A stretch of DNA of 64,000 nt from Paenibacillus sp. JJ-223 (GCF_927798175.1 NZ_CAKMMP010000001.1:620001-684000), one strand, 5' to 3'. Shown: positions 19,565 through 28,669, counted from the first letter of the stretch. Numbers and translations are program-made. The notes: generated by a model from the sequence alone, not told the origin.

Positions 19565-20536
19565 GTGGAGAAACCGAATGCATCTCTTCAATCTATGCCG
19601 CCGGCTTCCGGCCCGAAGGGAACCATAGCAACCTCTTTTTGGAAACGACTTGTGCAGCAACGAACGCTGGCCTGGATGTGTATTCCTTTTGTCGTCTGGG
19701 CGTTTGTCTTCAAGTATTTGCCATTATGGGGCTGGACGATGGCTTTCCAGAACTTCAAGCCGGCCAGAGCCTTTGCGGATCAGCAGTGGGTGGGATGGAA
19801 ACATTTTCAGACCCTCTTTGAGGATCATACCTTCTATCGGGTGCTGCGAAATACGCTTGTCATGAGTTCGATCAAACTGGTGCTTGGGTTTGTTACCGCA
19901 ATTACGCTGGCGCTTTTGTTAAATGAGCTGAAGAATATCATTTTTAAACGTTTTGTGCAAACGGTCAGCTATCTGCCTCACTTTATTTCCTGGGTTGTCG
20001 CTTCGAGCATCGTCCTGACCGTATTGTCACCAGACGGCATTATCAATCTGCTGCTCATGAAGCTTCACCTGATCGACAGTCCGGTGTTGTGGATGGGGAA
20101 AGGGGAGTATTTCTGGGGCATACTGGGCGCTACCGAGGTGTGGAAAGACGTTGGCTGGAACACCATCATCTATCTGGCGGCAATCACGGCGATTGATCCT
20201 GCCCAGTATGAGGCTGCGGAGATTGACGGAGCCAGCCGCTTCAAACGCATGCTGTATATTACGCTGCCAGGCTTGAAGCCGGTTATCGTTATTTTGCTCA
20301 TTATGAATATGGGCAGCATCCTGGAATCCGGATTTGAACCTCAATACTTGCTGGGCAACGGAATGAATATGGATTATTCAGAAAACCTGGATATCTTTGT
20401 ACTGAAGTATGGTCTCGGAATGGGGAACTTCTCCTTGGGTACAGCGGCAGGTATTTTCAAGACCGTGGTCAGCTTCATCTTCCTCTTCACCGCCAACTAC
20501 ATTGCGAAAAAAATGGGAGAAAGCAGATTATTCTAA
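19565..20536 (+). CDS. LplB-type ABC permease (locus B)
   Basis: 323-residue permease with about six helices and the family signatures LPLWGWTMAFQNF, SYLPHFISWVV and the EAA loop YEAAEIDGASRFKRMLYITLPG. Start is a GTG with AAAGGAG upstream. Works with the permease at 20552 and one or both binding lipoproteins. No ATPase gene nearby. Confidence 0.92.
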   Translation: MEKPNASLQSMPPASGPKGTIATSFWKRLVQQRTLAWMCIPFVVWAFVFKYLPLWGWTMAFQNFKPARAFADQQWVGWKHFQTLFEDHTFYRVLRNTLVMSSIKLVLGFVTAITLALLLNELKNIIFKRFVQTVSYLPHFISWVVASSIVLTVLSPDGIINLLLMKLHLIDSPVLWMGKGEYFWGILGATEVWKDVGWNTIIYLAAITAIDPAQYEAAEIDGASRFKRMLYITLPGLKPVIVILLIMNMGSILESGFEPQYLLGNGMNMDYSENLDIFVLKYGLGMGNFSLGTAAGIFKTVVSFIFLFTANYIAKKMGESRLF

Positions 20537-20551
20537 GAGGAGGCCTAGACC

Positions 20552-21472
20552 ATGCCAAAAGCAAAATCATCCCGCTTGCGGAACAGCAGCGCCGGGGACC
20601 GGGCGTTTGATGCATTTAATATCATATTTATGGTCTGTTTGATGATTGTCACGATCTACCCTTTTCTCAATATGATAGCCGTTTCCCTCAATGACGCCAA
20701 CGACGCCATTCGCGGGGGGATCTATCTGTGGCCCCGTGTGTGGACACTGGATAATTACAAATATATCTTTGGGGAATCCGACATCTACCATGCCACGCTT
20801 ATCTCGGCGCTTCGTACGATCATCGGGACGATCGTGTCCGTTTTCTGTACCGCCATGCTTGCCTATACGCTCAGTCGGCAGGAATTTGTACTTCGCAAGT
20901 TTGTGACCATGTTCTTTGTATTTACGATGTACTTCAGCGGAGGGCTGATTCCAGGGTATCTGTTGATTCGTGATCTCGGGCTGATTGGCTCCTTCTGGGT
21001 CTATATCATTCCCGGGGTGATTGGAGTGTTCAACATGATCGTGATTCGCTCGTTTATCGAAGGGTTGCCTGAGGGCATTCTCGAGTCAGCTCGCATTGAC
21101 GGGGCAGGGGAGTTTACGACATTCATCCGTGTTGTCCTTCCCTTAACCATTCCGGCAATGGCAACGGTATCACTCTTTGTGGCTGTAGGTCAGTGGAATT
21201 CCTGGTTCGACGTATTTCTGTACAATTCATCCAACAAGGAACTCAGCACCCTGCAATATGAATTAATGAAGATTTTGCAGACATCGACGACTGCGGCAAC
21301 CTCATCGGCAAGTGATGCATACCAGTCGGCCGAGAACAGCGGGGTTGCTGTTACGCCGACTTCTATTCGGGCCACCATGACCATCATAGCCAGTGTTCCG
21401 ATTCTGATGGTGTACCCGTTCCTCCAGAAATACTTCGTACAGGGGATGACGATTGGAGGTGTGAAGGGGTAA
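20552..21472 (+). CDS. LplC/YtcP-type ABC permease (locus B)
   Basis: 306-residue permease with GAGGAGG before the ATG. Signatures: YPFLNMIAVSLND, YFSGGLIPGYLLIRDLGL, EAA loop ESARIDGAGEFTTFIRVVLPL, and ending PFLQKYFVQGMTIGGVKG. Compared with its locus F counterpart at 44751 it has an extended loop before the last helix (STTAATSSASDAYQSAENS). Confidence 0.92.
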   Translation: MPKAKSSRLRNSSAGDRAFDAFNIIFMVCLMIVTIYPFLNMIAVSLNDANDAIRGGIYLWPRVWTLDNYKYIFGESDIYHATLISALRTIIGTIVSVFCTAMLAYTLSRQEFVLRKFVTMFFVFTMYFSGGLIPGYLLIRDLGLIGSFWVYIIPGVIGVFNMIVIRSFIEGLPEGILESARIDGAGEFTTFIRVVLPLTIPAMATVSLFVAVGQWNSWFDVFLYNSSNKELSTLQYELMKILQTSTTAATSSASDAYQSAENSGVAVTPTSIRATMTIIASVPILMVYPFLQKYFVQGMTIGGVKG

Positions 21473-21516
21473 GCATTGAATTCGTACAAATCATGAACGT
21501 CGGGAGATGAGAATGC

Positions 21517-23190
21517 GTGAATACTTTCATGAAAAAATCGTTCTGTACCGTACTGGCTGTGGCGACAGCTTTGCCCTTGTTTTTTGTGCCCGCGGCTTCC
21601 AAAGTGATGGCAGCTAACGATGTCGTCATTAATGTCTCTTCGCAAAAACAGGTTATTCGTGGTTTTGGCGGAATGACACATTCGGGCTGGATTGGTGATC
21701 TGACCGCAGCAGAAAGAGAAACGGCTTTTGGCAATGGTGCGAATCAGCTGGGCTTCTCTGTGCTGCGTATCCCGATCGACGAAAACAAAAACAATTGGCA
21801 GCGGGAAGTGGAAACGGCCAAAAAAGCGATTGAACACGGGGCGATTGTATTCGCCTCTCCATGGAATCCGCCGAGTGACATGACGGAAACCTTCACGCTT
21901 GGCATGACTTCGGGCAACGGTTCGACGTATGAAGCCGAATCAACGACAACGTTGACCGGAGCAGCGGTAGCGAATTCATTTTCAGGCTATACGGGAACGG
22001 GTTATGTTCATTTTCAAAATGCGAGCGGCTCGGCTGTTCTGTGGAATACGATCCTGATTGGCAGCACAGGCACCAAAAACGTAAAGATTCGTTATTCGCT
22101 TCCGTCAGGGACGAGTAATCTGGATGTATATGTGAACGGTACATTAGAACTTAGCAATGTTCCTTTTGAAGCCACGGGCAGCGGGGATACGTGGAAGGAA
22201 AAATCGATTCAGGTTCCGATGGTCAATGGAACGAGTACCTTAAAGCTGGTGTCCACGGGAACAGGAGGACCGAACATCGACAATATCAATGTGACGGCTT
22301 ATGTTCAGGACACACAGGCCAAACGGCTCAAATACGACAAGTATGATGCCTACGCACAGTATTTGAATGAGTTCGATACGTTTATGAAAAATAACGGCGT
22401 GAACCTGTATGCCATTTCCGTCCAGAACGAGCCGGATTACGCCCATGACTGGACCTGGTGGTCTCCGGAGGAGATGCTGCGATTCATGAAAGAAAATGCA
22501 GGCTCGATCAACAACAGGGTCATTGCGCCGGAGTCCTTCTCCTATGTGAAACAAATGTCGGATCCGATTTTAAATGATCCACAAGCGCTCGCCAATCTCG
22601 ATATTCTCGGAGCACATACGTATGGCACACAATACAGTGATTTTCCATATCCATTGTACGAGCAAAAGGGTGCAGGCAAGGAGCTATGGATGACCGAAGT
22701 CTACTATCCAAACAGCGAAACCGACTCGGCAGATCGCTGGCCGGAGGCGTTGGGTGTTGCGGAGCACATGTATAACGCCATGGTTGAAGGGAACTTCCAG
22801 GCTTATGTATGGTGGTATATTCGCAGACATTATGGTCCGATCAAGGAAGACGGAACCATTAGCAAACGCGGCTACAGTATGGCTCATTACTCCAAATTCA
22901 TCCGTCCTGGAGACGTCAGGGTAGATGCAACCAAAAATCCGGCGAACGGCGTGTATGTCTCGGCGTACAAGGGAGACAACAACAAGATCGTCATTGTCGC
23001 TATTAACAAAAATACATCGGACGTGAATCAGCGGTTCAAGGTGAAAAATGTAAAGGGATCCGCCGTATCCTCCTGGATCACGGATAGCACGCGCAATCTG
23101 GCGGCAGGCTCCTCACTCCAGATATCCGGCAATGGATTTACGGCAAACCTTCCAGCCCAGAGCGTAACGACATTTGTCATTCAGCCTTAA
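21517..23190 (+). CDS. xynC: Secreted glucuronoxylanase XynC, GH30 subfamily 8, with internal CBM
   Basis: 557-residue secreted endoxylanase that cuts xylan next to methylglucuronic acid side chains. Signal peptide to about residue 33 (cleavage near VMAAND). The GH30 barrel and side beta domain closely follow Bacillus subtilis XynC: FGGM, FASPWNPPSDM, acid/base Glu305 in SVQNEPDYAH, nucleophile Glu394 in MTEVYYPNS, and the uronate-binding WWYIRR (Arg437). Unlike the roughly 422-residue family norm, about 135 residues (about 130-265) are inserted after SDMTETF, and they resemble a CBM6/CBM35 module (TYEAESTTTL, GYTGTGYVHF). GTG start with GGGAG upstream; an in-frame ATG lies 4 codons on. Probably supplies the importer encoded upstream. 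Confidence 0.93.
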   Translation: MNTFMKKSFCTVLAVATALPLFFVPAASKVMAANDVVINVSSQKQVIRGFGGMTHSGWIGDLTAAERETAFGNGANQLGFSVLRIPIDENKNNWQREVETAKKAIEHGAIVFASPWNPPSDMTETFTLGMTSGNGSTYEAESTTTLTGAAVANSFSGYTGTGYVHFQNASGSAVLWNTILIGSTGTKNVKIRYSLPSGTSNLDVYVNGTLELSNVPFEATGSGDTWKEKSIQVPMVNGTSTLKLVSTGTGGPNIDNINVTAYVQDTQAKRLKYDKYDAYAQYLNEFDTFMKNNGVNLYAISVQNEPDYAHDWTWWSPEEMLRFMKENAGSINNRVIAPESFSYVKQMSDPILNDPQALANLDILGAHTYGTQYSDFPYPLYEQKGAGKELWMTEVYYPNSETDSADRWPEALGVAEHMYNAMVEGNFQAYVWWYIRRHYGPIKEDGTISKRGYSMAHYSKFIRPGDVRVDATKNPANGVYVSAYKGDNNKIVIVAINKNTSDVNQRFKVKNVKGSAVSSWITDSTRNLAAGSSLQISGNGFTANLPAQSVTTFVIQP

Positions 23191-23215
23191 TAATCATATG
23201 GAGTGAATGTACTTG

Positions 23216-23250
23216 AACAAGCTGCCTACAGGCAGCTTGTTTGGCTTTTA
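23216..23250 (+). terminator. Terminator after xynC
   Basis: Near-perfect hairpin AACAAGCTGCCT/AGGCAGCTTGTT followed by TTGGCTTTTA. Confidence 0.8.
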
Positions 23251-23384
23251 TGGTATAGCGGAGTACTCAGGGCTTCACGATACGATATGTTATTCTGCAC
23301 ATTTGTCTTACATTATGTTGTCTAACAAGACTCTAATTTATATAATATTTATTGATATGATGCAAGTAGAGCTGAAAGAGGGAG

Positions 23385-24095
23385 ATGATTACAATACAAT
23401 TCAATCGCGTATCCAGCAACAAACTGTACATTCAGATTTATGATCAGATTCTTTCCGAGATACAATCCGGTACGTTTCAAATCGGAGACAAGCTTCCAAC
23501 GGAACGTGAATTGTGTGCGCAATTTGGAGTAAGCCGTGCTCCTATAAGACAAGCACTGAGTGCATTGGAGATGAAAGGGTACATTTATTCCAGACAAGGT
23601 GAAGGTGTCTACGTCAAAAGCATTGTCGCACAGGATGAGTCGCTTACCGACGAATCGTTAATAAACTCGGTGTCTCCAGAGGACATTGTCGAAGCGAGAA
23701 TGAGCATTGAACCGCTCATTGCCAGAATGGCGGCTCAAAGGGCTACCAAAGAAGAAATCCTTCTTCTTCGAGAAACGATCAAACAGATGGAGTCCGAAAC
23801 TTCGAAAGGACACTATGTGCCTGAAACCGATGAACGATTGCATATGGAAATTGCTCGAGCTTCGCACAATGATCTATATATTCAGTTTATGACTGTGATT
23901 ACCCAAGCAATGAAACAGCAGGAAATGTGGAGATTTATTCGGGATCGGACAGTAACCCGTCCGGACTATAGAGACACTAATTTTAAAGAGCACCAGGAAA
24001 TCATTAATGCTATTGAGCAAAAAGAAGAGGATACCGCTGCCAGGCTGATGACGGAGCATATGCAAAATCTTTATGATCGTTATTGGAAAGATTAA
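23385..24095 (+). CDS. GntR-family regulator, FadR subfamily
   Basis: 236 residues: winged helix (LPTERELCAQFGVSRAPIRQALSALE, residues 33-58) and an all-helical FCD effector domain. The ATG at 23385 lies very close to GAGGGAG, so translation may begin a little differently. Monocistronic with its own terminator. It is next to an MFS transporter and a transketolase operon that share one operator-like sequence, so it is the likely controller of both. The effector is unknown, probably an organic acid or sugar acid as in most FCD regulators. Confidence 0.88.
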   Translation: MITIQFNRVSSNKLYIQIYDQILSEIQSGTFQIGDKLPTERELCAQFGVSRAPIRQALSALEMKGYIYSRQGEGVYVKSIVAQDESLTDESLINSVSPEDIVEARMSIEPLIARMAAQRATKEEILLLRETIKQMESETSKGHYVPETDERLHMEIARASHNDLYIQFMTVITQAMKQQEMWRFIRDRTVTRPDYRDTNFKEHQEIINAIEQKEEDTAARLMTEHMQNLYDRYWKD

Positions 24096-24140
24096 CAAAA
24101 ATCCCTATGCATAAGGTAAAGGCATAGGGATTTTTGTTAT
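24093..24140. terminator. Bidirectional terminator after FadR-type gene
   Basis: AAAAATCCCTATGC and GCATAGGGATTTTT form a 14-base stem, with A and T tracts on either side. Confidence 0.85.
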
Positions 24141-24171
24141 GTTTATTCTTTAAAAATTTTATAATCAGTTA

Positions 24172-24200
24172 TTGACAATTAAAAATGAACTTGTTATATT
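24172..24200 (+). promoter_or_regulatory. SigA-type promoter for MFS gene
   Basis: TTGACA (24172-24177), 17-base spacer, TATATT (24195-24200). The operator-like repeat follows directly downstream. Confidence 0.75.
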
Positions 24201-24210
24201 CTAGACAAGT

Positions 24211-24244
24211 TAACTTAGGATACAAGTTTACAAGATTACAAATC
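24211..24244 (+). promoter_or_regulatory. Operator-like repeat, copy 1 (FadR-type regulon)
   Basis: TAACTTAGGATACAAGT followed by a less conserved ACAA-rich stretch ending ACAAATC. The same sequence recurs at 25771-25804 upstream of the transketolase operon. The core ACTTAGGATACAAGT has inverted ACTT/AAGT ends. Position just after the -10 box suits repression by the neighbouring FadR-type protein. Confidence 0.6.
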
Positions 24245-24314
24245 AATTGGAGGTGAAGCAAATTAACTATTGGAAACTCTGCAATGGAAGATATGGTATC
24301 CATTTTCGAACCAA

Positions 24315-24331
24315 ATTGTAAGCGTTTAAAT
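24315..24331 (+). promoter_or_regulatory. cre-like site in MFS leader
   Basis: ATTGTAAGCGTTTAAAT matches cre with one departure (A for the conserved C). Lies in the transcribed leader, where CcpA would act as a roadblock. Confidence 0.45.
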
Positions 24332-24370
24332 CAAAAATGGATTCGTATTAATTAATGGGAGGATTTTCTT

Positions 24371-25717
24371 ATGGATCTACTTCAGCTTGAGAAATCTACA
24401 GTTCGTAAAGTAACGATGCGATTGATCCCTTTTTTGTTTTTATGTTTCGCAATTTCGATTCTGGACCGGGTAAACATCGGCTTTGCTGCCTTGCGAATGA
24501 ATGAAGAACTCGGTTTTTCCGAGGCGGTGTACGGTTTCGGTGCAGGAATTTTCTTTCTGGGGTACTTCTTGTTGGAGGTTCCAGGCAGCGCGATGATGTC
24601 CAAGATTGGTGCAAGGCGCTGGATCAGCCGGATCATGATTACATGGGGGATCATGGCGGTCGTCATGGCGTTCATTCAGACCCCGATCCAGTTTTATATC
24701 GTTCGCTTCTTGCTCGGCGTTGCCGAAGCCAGCTTTTATCCGTGTATGGTTCATTATCTTAGTGGATTCTATCAATCCAAACACCACGCGAAAGCCATCG
24801 CCGGTTTCATGATCGCCATTCCGGCCGCAAACGCAATCGGTTCCCCGTTATCGACGTTTCTTTTGCAGATTGAATGGTTTGGACTTTCCGGTTGGCAGTG
24901 GCTATTTATTTTGGAAGCGGTTCCGGCAGTGATTCTGGGCATCATTTGTTATTACTACCTGACGGATCGCATTGAAGACGCCAAGTGGCTGACCGGTGAT
25001 GAGAAAACTTGGCTGCTGGATGTGACCCGCAAAGAGGCGCTGGAGAAGCAAAAAGTGAAAAAACCAACGTTTCTTGAAGTGTTGCGGGACAAAGATGTTC
25101 TTGTTTTGGCGATCGGCTACTTCTTCTGGATGTTCGGATATTACGGCATTAATATGTTCCTGCCAACCATTTCAAGAGGACTAACCGAAACGACCGGATG
25201 GAGTCTGCAAAGCATCGGCTGGTTGCTAGGCTGCATGTATCTTTGTGCCATGGTTGTCATGTATTTGGTGGGAAAAAGCTCGGACAAAAAGAATGAGCGA
25301 AAGTTTCACGTTGCCGGCTGCCTGACGATAAGTGCCATTGCAATGATAGCCAGCTTGTACGTGTCGGAATTCAGCCTAGTCGGTTCGTTTGCACTTCTAA
25401 CGGTTAGCCTTTGCGGAGCATTCGGCGCATACTCTCCGTTCTGGGCAATCCCGCCATCTTTCCTAACGGGAGCAGCCGCTGGCGGAGCGATTGCTTTGAT
25501 CAACAGTATTGGAAACCTTGGCGGGTTTTTCGGGCCATACTTCGTTGGATTTGTGAATGACATGACAGGCAGTCATAATCTCGGTTTGACTGTGCTGGGG
25601 ATCAGCATGATTGTAAGCGCTGCAATTATCATCTTCTTGGTGAAGCAAACGGGCAAAAGCCATAAAATCCATTCAGGAACATCGTTGGATCGTGCAAGCT
25701 CGAGTAAGGTCGGCTAA
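24371..25717 (+). CDS. MFS transporter, ACS (anion:cation symporter) family
   Basis: 448 residues with about 12 membrane helices. Hallmarks of the ACS family: RLIPFLFLCFAISILDRVNIGFAAL at the N-terminus and RFLLGVAEASFYPCMVHYLSGFY in helix 4-5, as in tartrate, hexuronate and glucarate transporters. It imports an organic or sugar acid by proton or sodium symport. Adjacent to the FadR-type regulator and sharing an operator-like site with the transketolase operon, so substrate and enzymes probably form one pathway. Confidence 0.9.
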   Translation: MDLLQLEKSTVRKVTMRLIPFLFLCFAISILDRVNIGFAALRMNEELGFSEAVYGFGAGIFFLGYFLLEVPGSAMMSKIGARRWISRIMITWGIMAVVMAFIQTPIQFYIVRFLLGVAEASFYPCMVHYLSGFYQSKHHAKAIAGFMIAIPAANAIGSPLSTFLLQIEWFGLSGWQWLFILEAVPAVILGIICYYYLTDRIEDAKWLTGDEKTWLLDVTRKEALEKQKVKKPTFLEVLRDKDVLVLAIGYFFWMFGYYGINMFLPTISRGLTETTGWSLQSIGWLLGCMYLCAMVVMYLVGKSSDKKNERKFHVAGCLTISAIAMIASLYVSEFSLVGSFALLTVSLCGAFGAYSPFWAIPPSFLTGAAAGGAIALINSIGNLGGFFGPYFVGFVNDMTGSHNLGLTVLGISMIVSAAIIIFLVKQTGKSHKIHSGTSLDRASSSKVG

Positions 25718-25770
25718 TGTTTTTAAAAAATGAGTATAAGAAAGGATCTAAATACTCGTTTTTTTTACAA

Positions 25771-25804
25771 TAACTTAGGATACAAGTAGACAACATGACA
25801 AATC
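25771..25804 (+). promoter_or_regulatory. Operator-like repeat, copy 2 (FadR-type regulon)
   Basis: TAACTTAGGATACAAGT then ACAAC and ACAAATC, nearly identical to 24211-24244, about 30 bases before the transketolase start. Confidence 0.6.
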
Positions 25805-25834
25805 GGTATATAATCATAAAATGAGGTGAGCACA

Positions 25835-26668
25835 ATGACAAAATTTAAGGTCGACGAGCTTAAACAAAAAGCAATCGAACTGAGACAAACTGCACTTACG
25901 ATGATTTACGAGGCTCAATCCGGGCATCCGGGCGGATCGTTGTCTGCTGCGGATATCGTAACCGCGCTGTATTTCAACGAAATGAATATTGACCCACTGA
26001 ATCCGAAATGGGAGGACCGTGATCGTTTTGTATTATCGAAAGGGCATGTGTGTCCAATCCAGTATGCTGCCTTGCTTCATCGAGGGTTCGTTCCCTTCGA
26101 AAACGTGCATACGCTTCGTAAGTATGGATCGCCGTTCCAGGGACATCCCGATATGAAAAAATGTCCAGGAATTGATATTTCGACAGGTTCTTTAGGTCAA
26201 GGCCTCTCCTGCGCGGTAGGCATGGCGATCGCGGGCAAAAGGGACGGCAAATCATACCGGGTGTTCGCGATGCTCGGCGACGGGGAGTGTCAGGAAGGGC
26301 AGATCTGGGAAGCGGCGCAAACGGCGAACAAATATCAGTTGGATAACCTGATCGTTTTTGTGGACGACAACAATCTTCAAATCGACGGAACTTGCGACGA
26401 GATTATGCCGAACTTGGACCTGGAGCAAAAATTTAAAGCATTTGGTTTCGATACGAGAAGAATCGACGGACATGACATGGGACTGATCGTAGATACGTTG
26501 GACGAAATAAGGGATCTCAAGCATGGGAAACCGATTTGCATCGTCTGCAACACGGTCAAAGGAAGAGGCGTTTCGTTCATGGAGGACGTATGCGGCTGGC
26601 ATGGCGCCGCCCCGAAGGAAGCCGAGTATAAGCAAGCCATGGAAGAACTTGCGGGAGGGCTAAAATGA
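25835..26668 (+). CDS. Transketolase, N-terminal (TPP-binding) subunit
   Basis: 277 residues from the ATG at 25835 with GAGGTGA upstream; a GTG three codons earlier is less well placed. Carries the cofactor-binding half of a transketolase: GHPGGSLSAADIV, SKGHVCPIQYAAL, GSLGQGLSCAVGMA and the TPP motif GDGECQEGQIWEA...DNN. Overlaps the C-terminal subunit gene by 4 bases. Split transketolases in sugar-catabolic clusters act on special ketose phosphates (for example apulose 4-phosphate in the AptAB enzymes) as well as pentose phosphates; the substrate here is not determined. Confidence 0.92.
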   Translation: MTKFKVDELKQKAIELRQTALTMIYEAQSGHPGGSLSAADIVTALYFNEMNIDPLNPKWEDRDRFVLSKGHVCPIQYAALLHRGFVPFENVHTLRKYGSPFQGHPDMKKCPGIDISTGSLGQGLSCAVGMAIAGKRDGKSYRVFAMLGDGECQEGQIWEAAQTANKYQLDNLIVFVDDNNLQIDGTCDEIMPNLDLEQKFKAFGFDTRRIDGHDMGLIVDTLDEIRDLKHGKPICIVCNTVKGRGVSFMEDVCGWHGAAPKEAEYKQAMEELAGGLK

Positions 26669-27630
26669 TGAGTACACCAAAAAGTGAAGCAACCGTTAAG
26701 AAAATTGCGACTCGTGACGCATTTGGACATGAAATTTTGGAACTTGGCAAACAAAACAAAAATATTTACGTTGTGGACATCGACATCGGCAAATCGTGCA
26801 AAACGACGGAGTTTGCCAACCAACTTCCGAATCAGCATATTAACGTTGGGATTGCCGAGCAAAATGCGGCAGGCCTTGCAGCCGGGCTGGCGACCACCGG
26901 AAAAATTCCTTTTATTAGTACGTATGCGGTGTTTGGTTCGCTGCGCATGGCGGAACAGATTCGACAAGAGGTATGCTATCCACACTTGAATGTAAAAATC
27001 GCCTGCTCCCATGGCGGTTTGACCCCAGCCAACGACGGAGGAAGCCATCAAGCGATTGAGGACATGGGCGTCCTTCGCACCATACCGAACATGACGGTTA
27101 TTATGGGCGCGGACTATGCTTCCACCCGCAAGTTGGTTGCTAAGGCCGCGGAACACTATGGACCGGTTTACCTCCGTTTTACGCGTGATACCATTCCGGT
27201 CATCTACGGCGAGGACGATGAATTCGAGATCGGAAAAGCAAAAAGACTGAAAGACGGAAATGATATCGCCATCATTGCAAACGGCGATACGGTCCATTTG
27301 GCTTTGGAAGCATCGGAAATTCTCGAACAATCCGGCGTGTCCGTAAAATTGCTTGACATGCATACAATTAAACCGCTTGATCGCGAAGCCGTGGTGGACT
27401 GCTTGCGTACCGGACGGATTATTACGGTGGAAGACCACAACATTCTAAACGGGCTAGGCAGCGCCGTGAGCGAAGTGGTCGCCGAGGAAGGAGGCGCCAT
27501 CGTCCGCAGAATCGGTGTACAGGATAAGTTTGGGGAGTCTGCTCCTTATGAGAAGCTTCTTGAAATGAACGGGATTACGGTGGAGAACATTGTGCACACG
27601 GCGCAATCCCTGGTGAAAAACAACCGTTAA
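26665..27630 (+). CDS. Transketolase, C-terminal (pyrimidine and swivel) subunit
   Basis: 321 residues: pyrimidine-binding domain (VGIAEQNAAGLAAGLATTGK, PFISTYAVF, CSHGGLTPANDGGSHQ) and C-terminal transketolase domain (IITVEDHNILNGLGSAV). Forms the active enzyme with the preceding subunit. ATG at 26665 overlaps its stop codon. Its length equals the second half of a fused transketolase. Confidence 0.92.
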   Translation: MMSTPKSEATVKKIATRDAFGHEILELGKQNKNIYVVDIDIGKSCKTTEFANQLPNQHINVGIAEQNAAGLAAGLATTGKIPFISTYAVFGSLRMAEQIRQEVCYPHLNVKIACSHGGLTPANDGGSHQAIEDMGVLRTIPNMTVIMGADYASTRKLVAKAAEHYGPVYLRFTRDTIPVIYGEDDEFEIGKAKRLKDGNDIAIIANGDTVHLALEASEILEQSGVSVKLLDMHTIKPLDREAVVDCLRTGRIITVEDHNILNGLGSAVSEVVAEEGGAIVRRIGVQDKFGESAPYEKLLEMNGITVENIVHTAQSLVKNNR

Positions 27631-27697
27631 GCGACCCATGCCGGATCCATCGAACCCAGCGGGTTTGAATCATAAAATTAAAAGGAGTGTTAGTCTC

Positions 27698-28456
27698 ATG
27701 TTTGAATTGAATAACAGAGTAGCAATCGTCACAGGAAGCGGTTCAAAACGGGGAATCGGTCGCACGATCGCTTTGACATTGGCCAAGCAAGGCGCGAAGC
27801 TGGTCATCGCGGATATCAATCAAGAAGGAATTCAGGAGACGGTGGACGCAATCCGTGCCCAAGGCGGGGAAGCCATCGGCATCGAACTGAATGTAACCAG
27901 CGAGGAATCAAACCGGGCCATGGTGGAGCAAGTAATCCGGCATTTCGGTAGAATTGACATTCTAGTGAACAATGCGGGAATTTCCCAAAAAACAACCGTT
28001 GAAGAAATGACGCTGGAAGACATCACACGCGTATTCAACGTAAACATGTTCGGCTTGTTCCTGTGCACCCAGGCGGTGCTGGGGCAGATGAAAAAACAGG
28101 GATATGGCCGGATCATCAGCTTGTCGTCCGTATCCGCGAAACGTGGCGGCGGCGTCTTCGGTGGGGCCCATTACTCGGCTTCGAAGGCAGCGGTGCTTGG
28201 ATTCTCTAAAAACCTCGCCCGCGAGGTGGCTGCGAACGGCATTACGGTGAACTGCATCGCACCAGGGCTTGTGAATACCGACATTTGGAAATCGCTTGAT
28301 GAGGATACGGCGAAAGAAGTCATCGCAAGCATTCCAATGGGACGTCCGGGAGAAACCGAAGAAATTGCGTCGGCCATCGCTTTCCTGGCCTCAAGTCAGG
28401 CGTCCTATATTACAGGAGAGGAAATCGATATTAACGGTGGCTCGCATATGGATTGA
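27698..28456 (+). CDS. SDR-family NAD(P)-dependent oxidoreductase
   Basis: 252 residues from the ATG at 27698, with AAAGGAG upstream; the frame is open to 27638 but starts there would add residues atypical for the family. Classical SDR: GSGSKRGIGRTIA cofactor loop, NNAGIS, catalytic Ser in SLSSVS, YSASKAA (Tyr, Lys), and IAPGLVNTDIW. Same operon as the transketolase. Likely oxidises or reduces a polyol or keto-sugar of the same pathway; FabG-like enzymes cannot be told apart by sequence alone. Confidence 0.9.
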   Translation: MFELNNRVAIVTGSGSKRGIGRTIALTLAKQGAKLVIADINQEGIQETVDAIRAQGGEAIGIELNVTSEESNRAMVEQVIRHFGRIDILVNNAGISQKTTVEEMTLEDITRVFNVNMFGLFLCTQAVLGQMKKQGYGRIISLSSVSAKRGGGVFGGAHYSASKAAVLGFSKNLAREVAANGITVNCIAPGLVNTDIWKSLDEDTAKEVIASIPMGRPGETEEIASAIAFLASSQASYITGEEIDINGGSHMD

Positions 28457-28540
28457 AAGACTGGCTTATGATATACAAGGTTTTAAGATGGTTTAAGGAA
28501 GTTTAACGCAGGGGAAACAATAGCACAGTAAAAGCAAAAA

Positions 28541-28571
28541 AGCAGCCGATCAATGTGGTCGGCTGCTTTTG
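28541..28571 (+). terminator. Terminator after SDR gene
   Basis: AGCAGCCGA (28541-28549) and TCGGCTGCT (28559-28567) followed by TTTT, with an A-run before, so it can work in both directions. Confidence 0.8.
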
Positions 28572-28669
28572 TCCAAGGAACTGGCAGGAACGTTGAGCAC
28601 CCACGCAGAATAACTTGAATTGAGCCTATGCTCCAAACAGCTCCACTATATCTTTTCCAGGAGGCGGGT

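Noticed and set aside
23207..23443. 78-codon frame before the FadR-type gene
   Set aside because: Covers the xynC terminator hairpin and overlaps the regulator start; composition not protein-like.
26377..27438. 353-codon frame opposite the transketolase genes
   Set aside because: Spans two overlapping conserved genes on the other strand; no start signals.
25835..28456. Calling the cassette the D-apulose (AptAB) pathway
   Set aside because: The required isomerase and kinase genes are absent and the transporter is of a different type.
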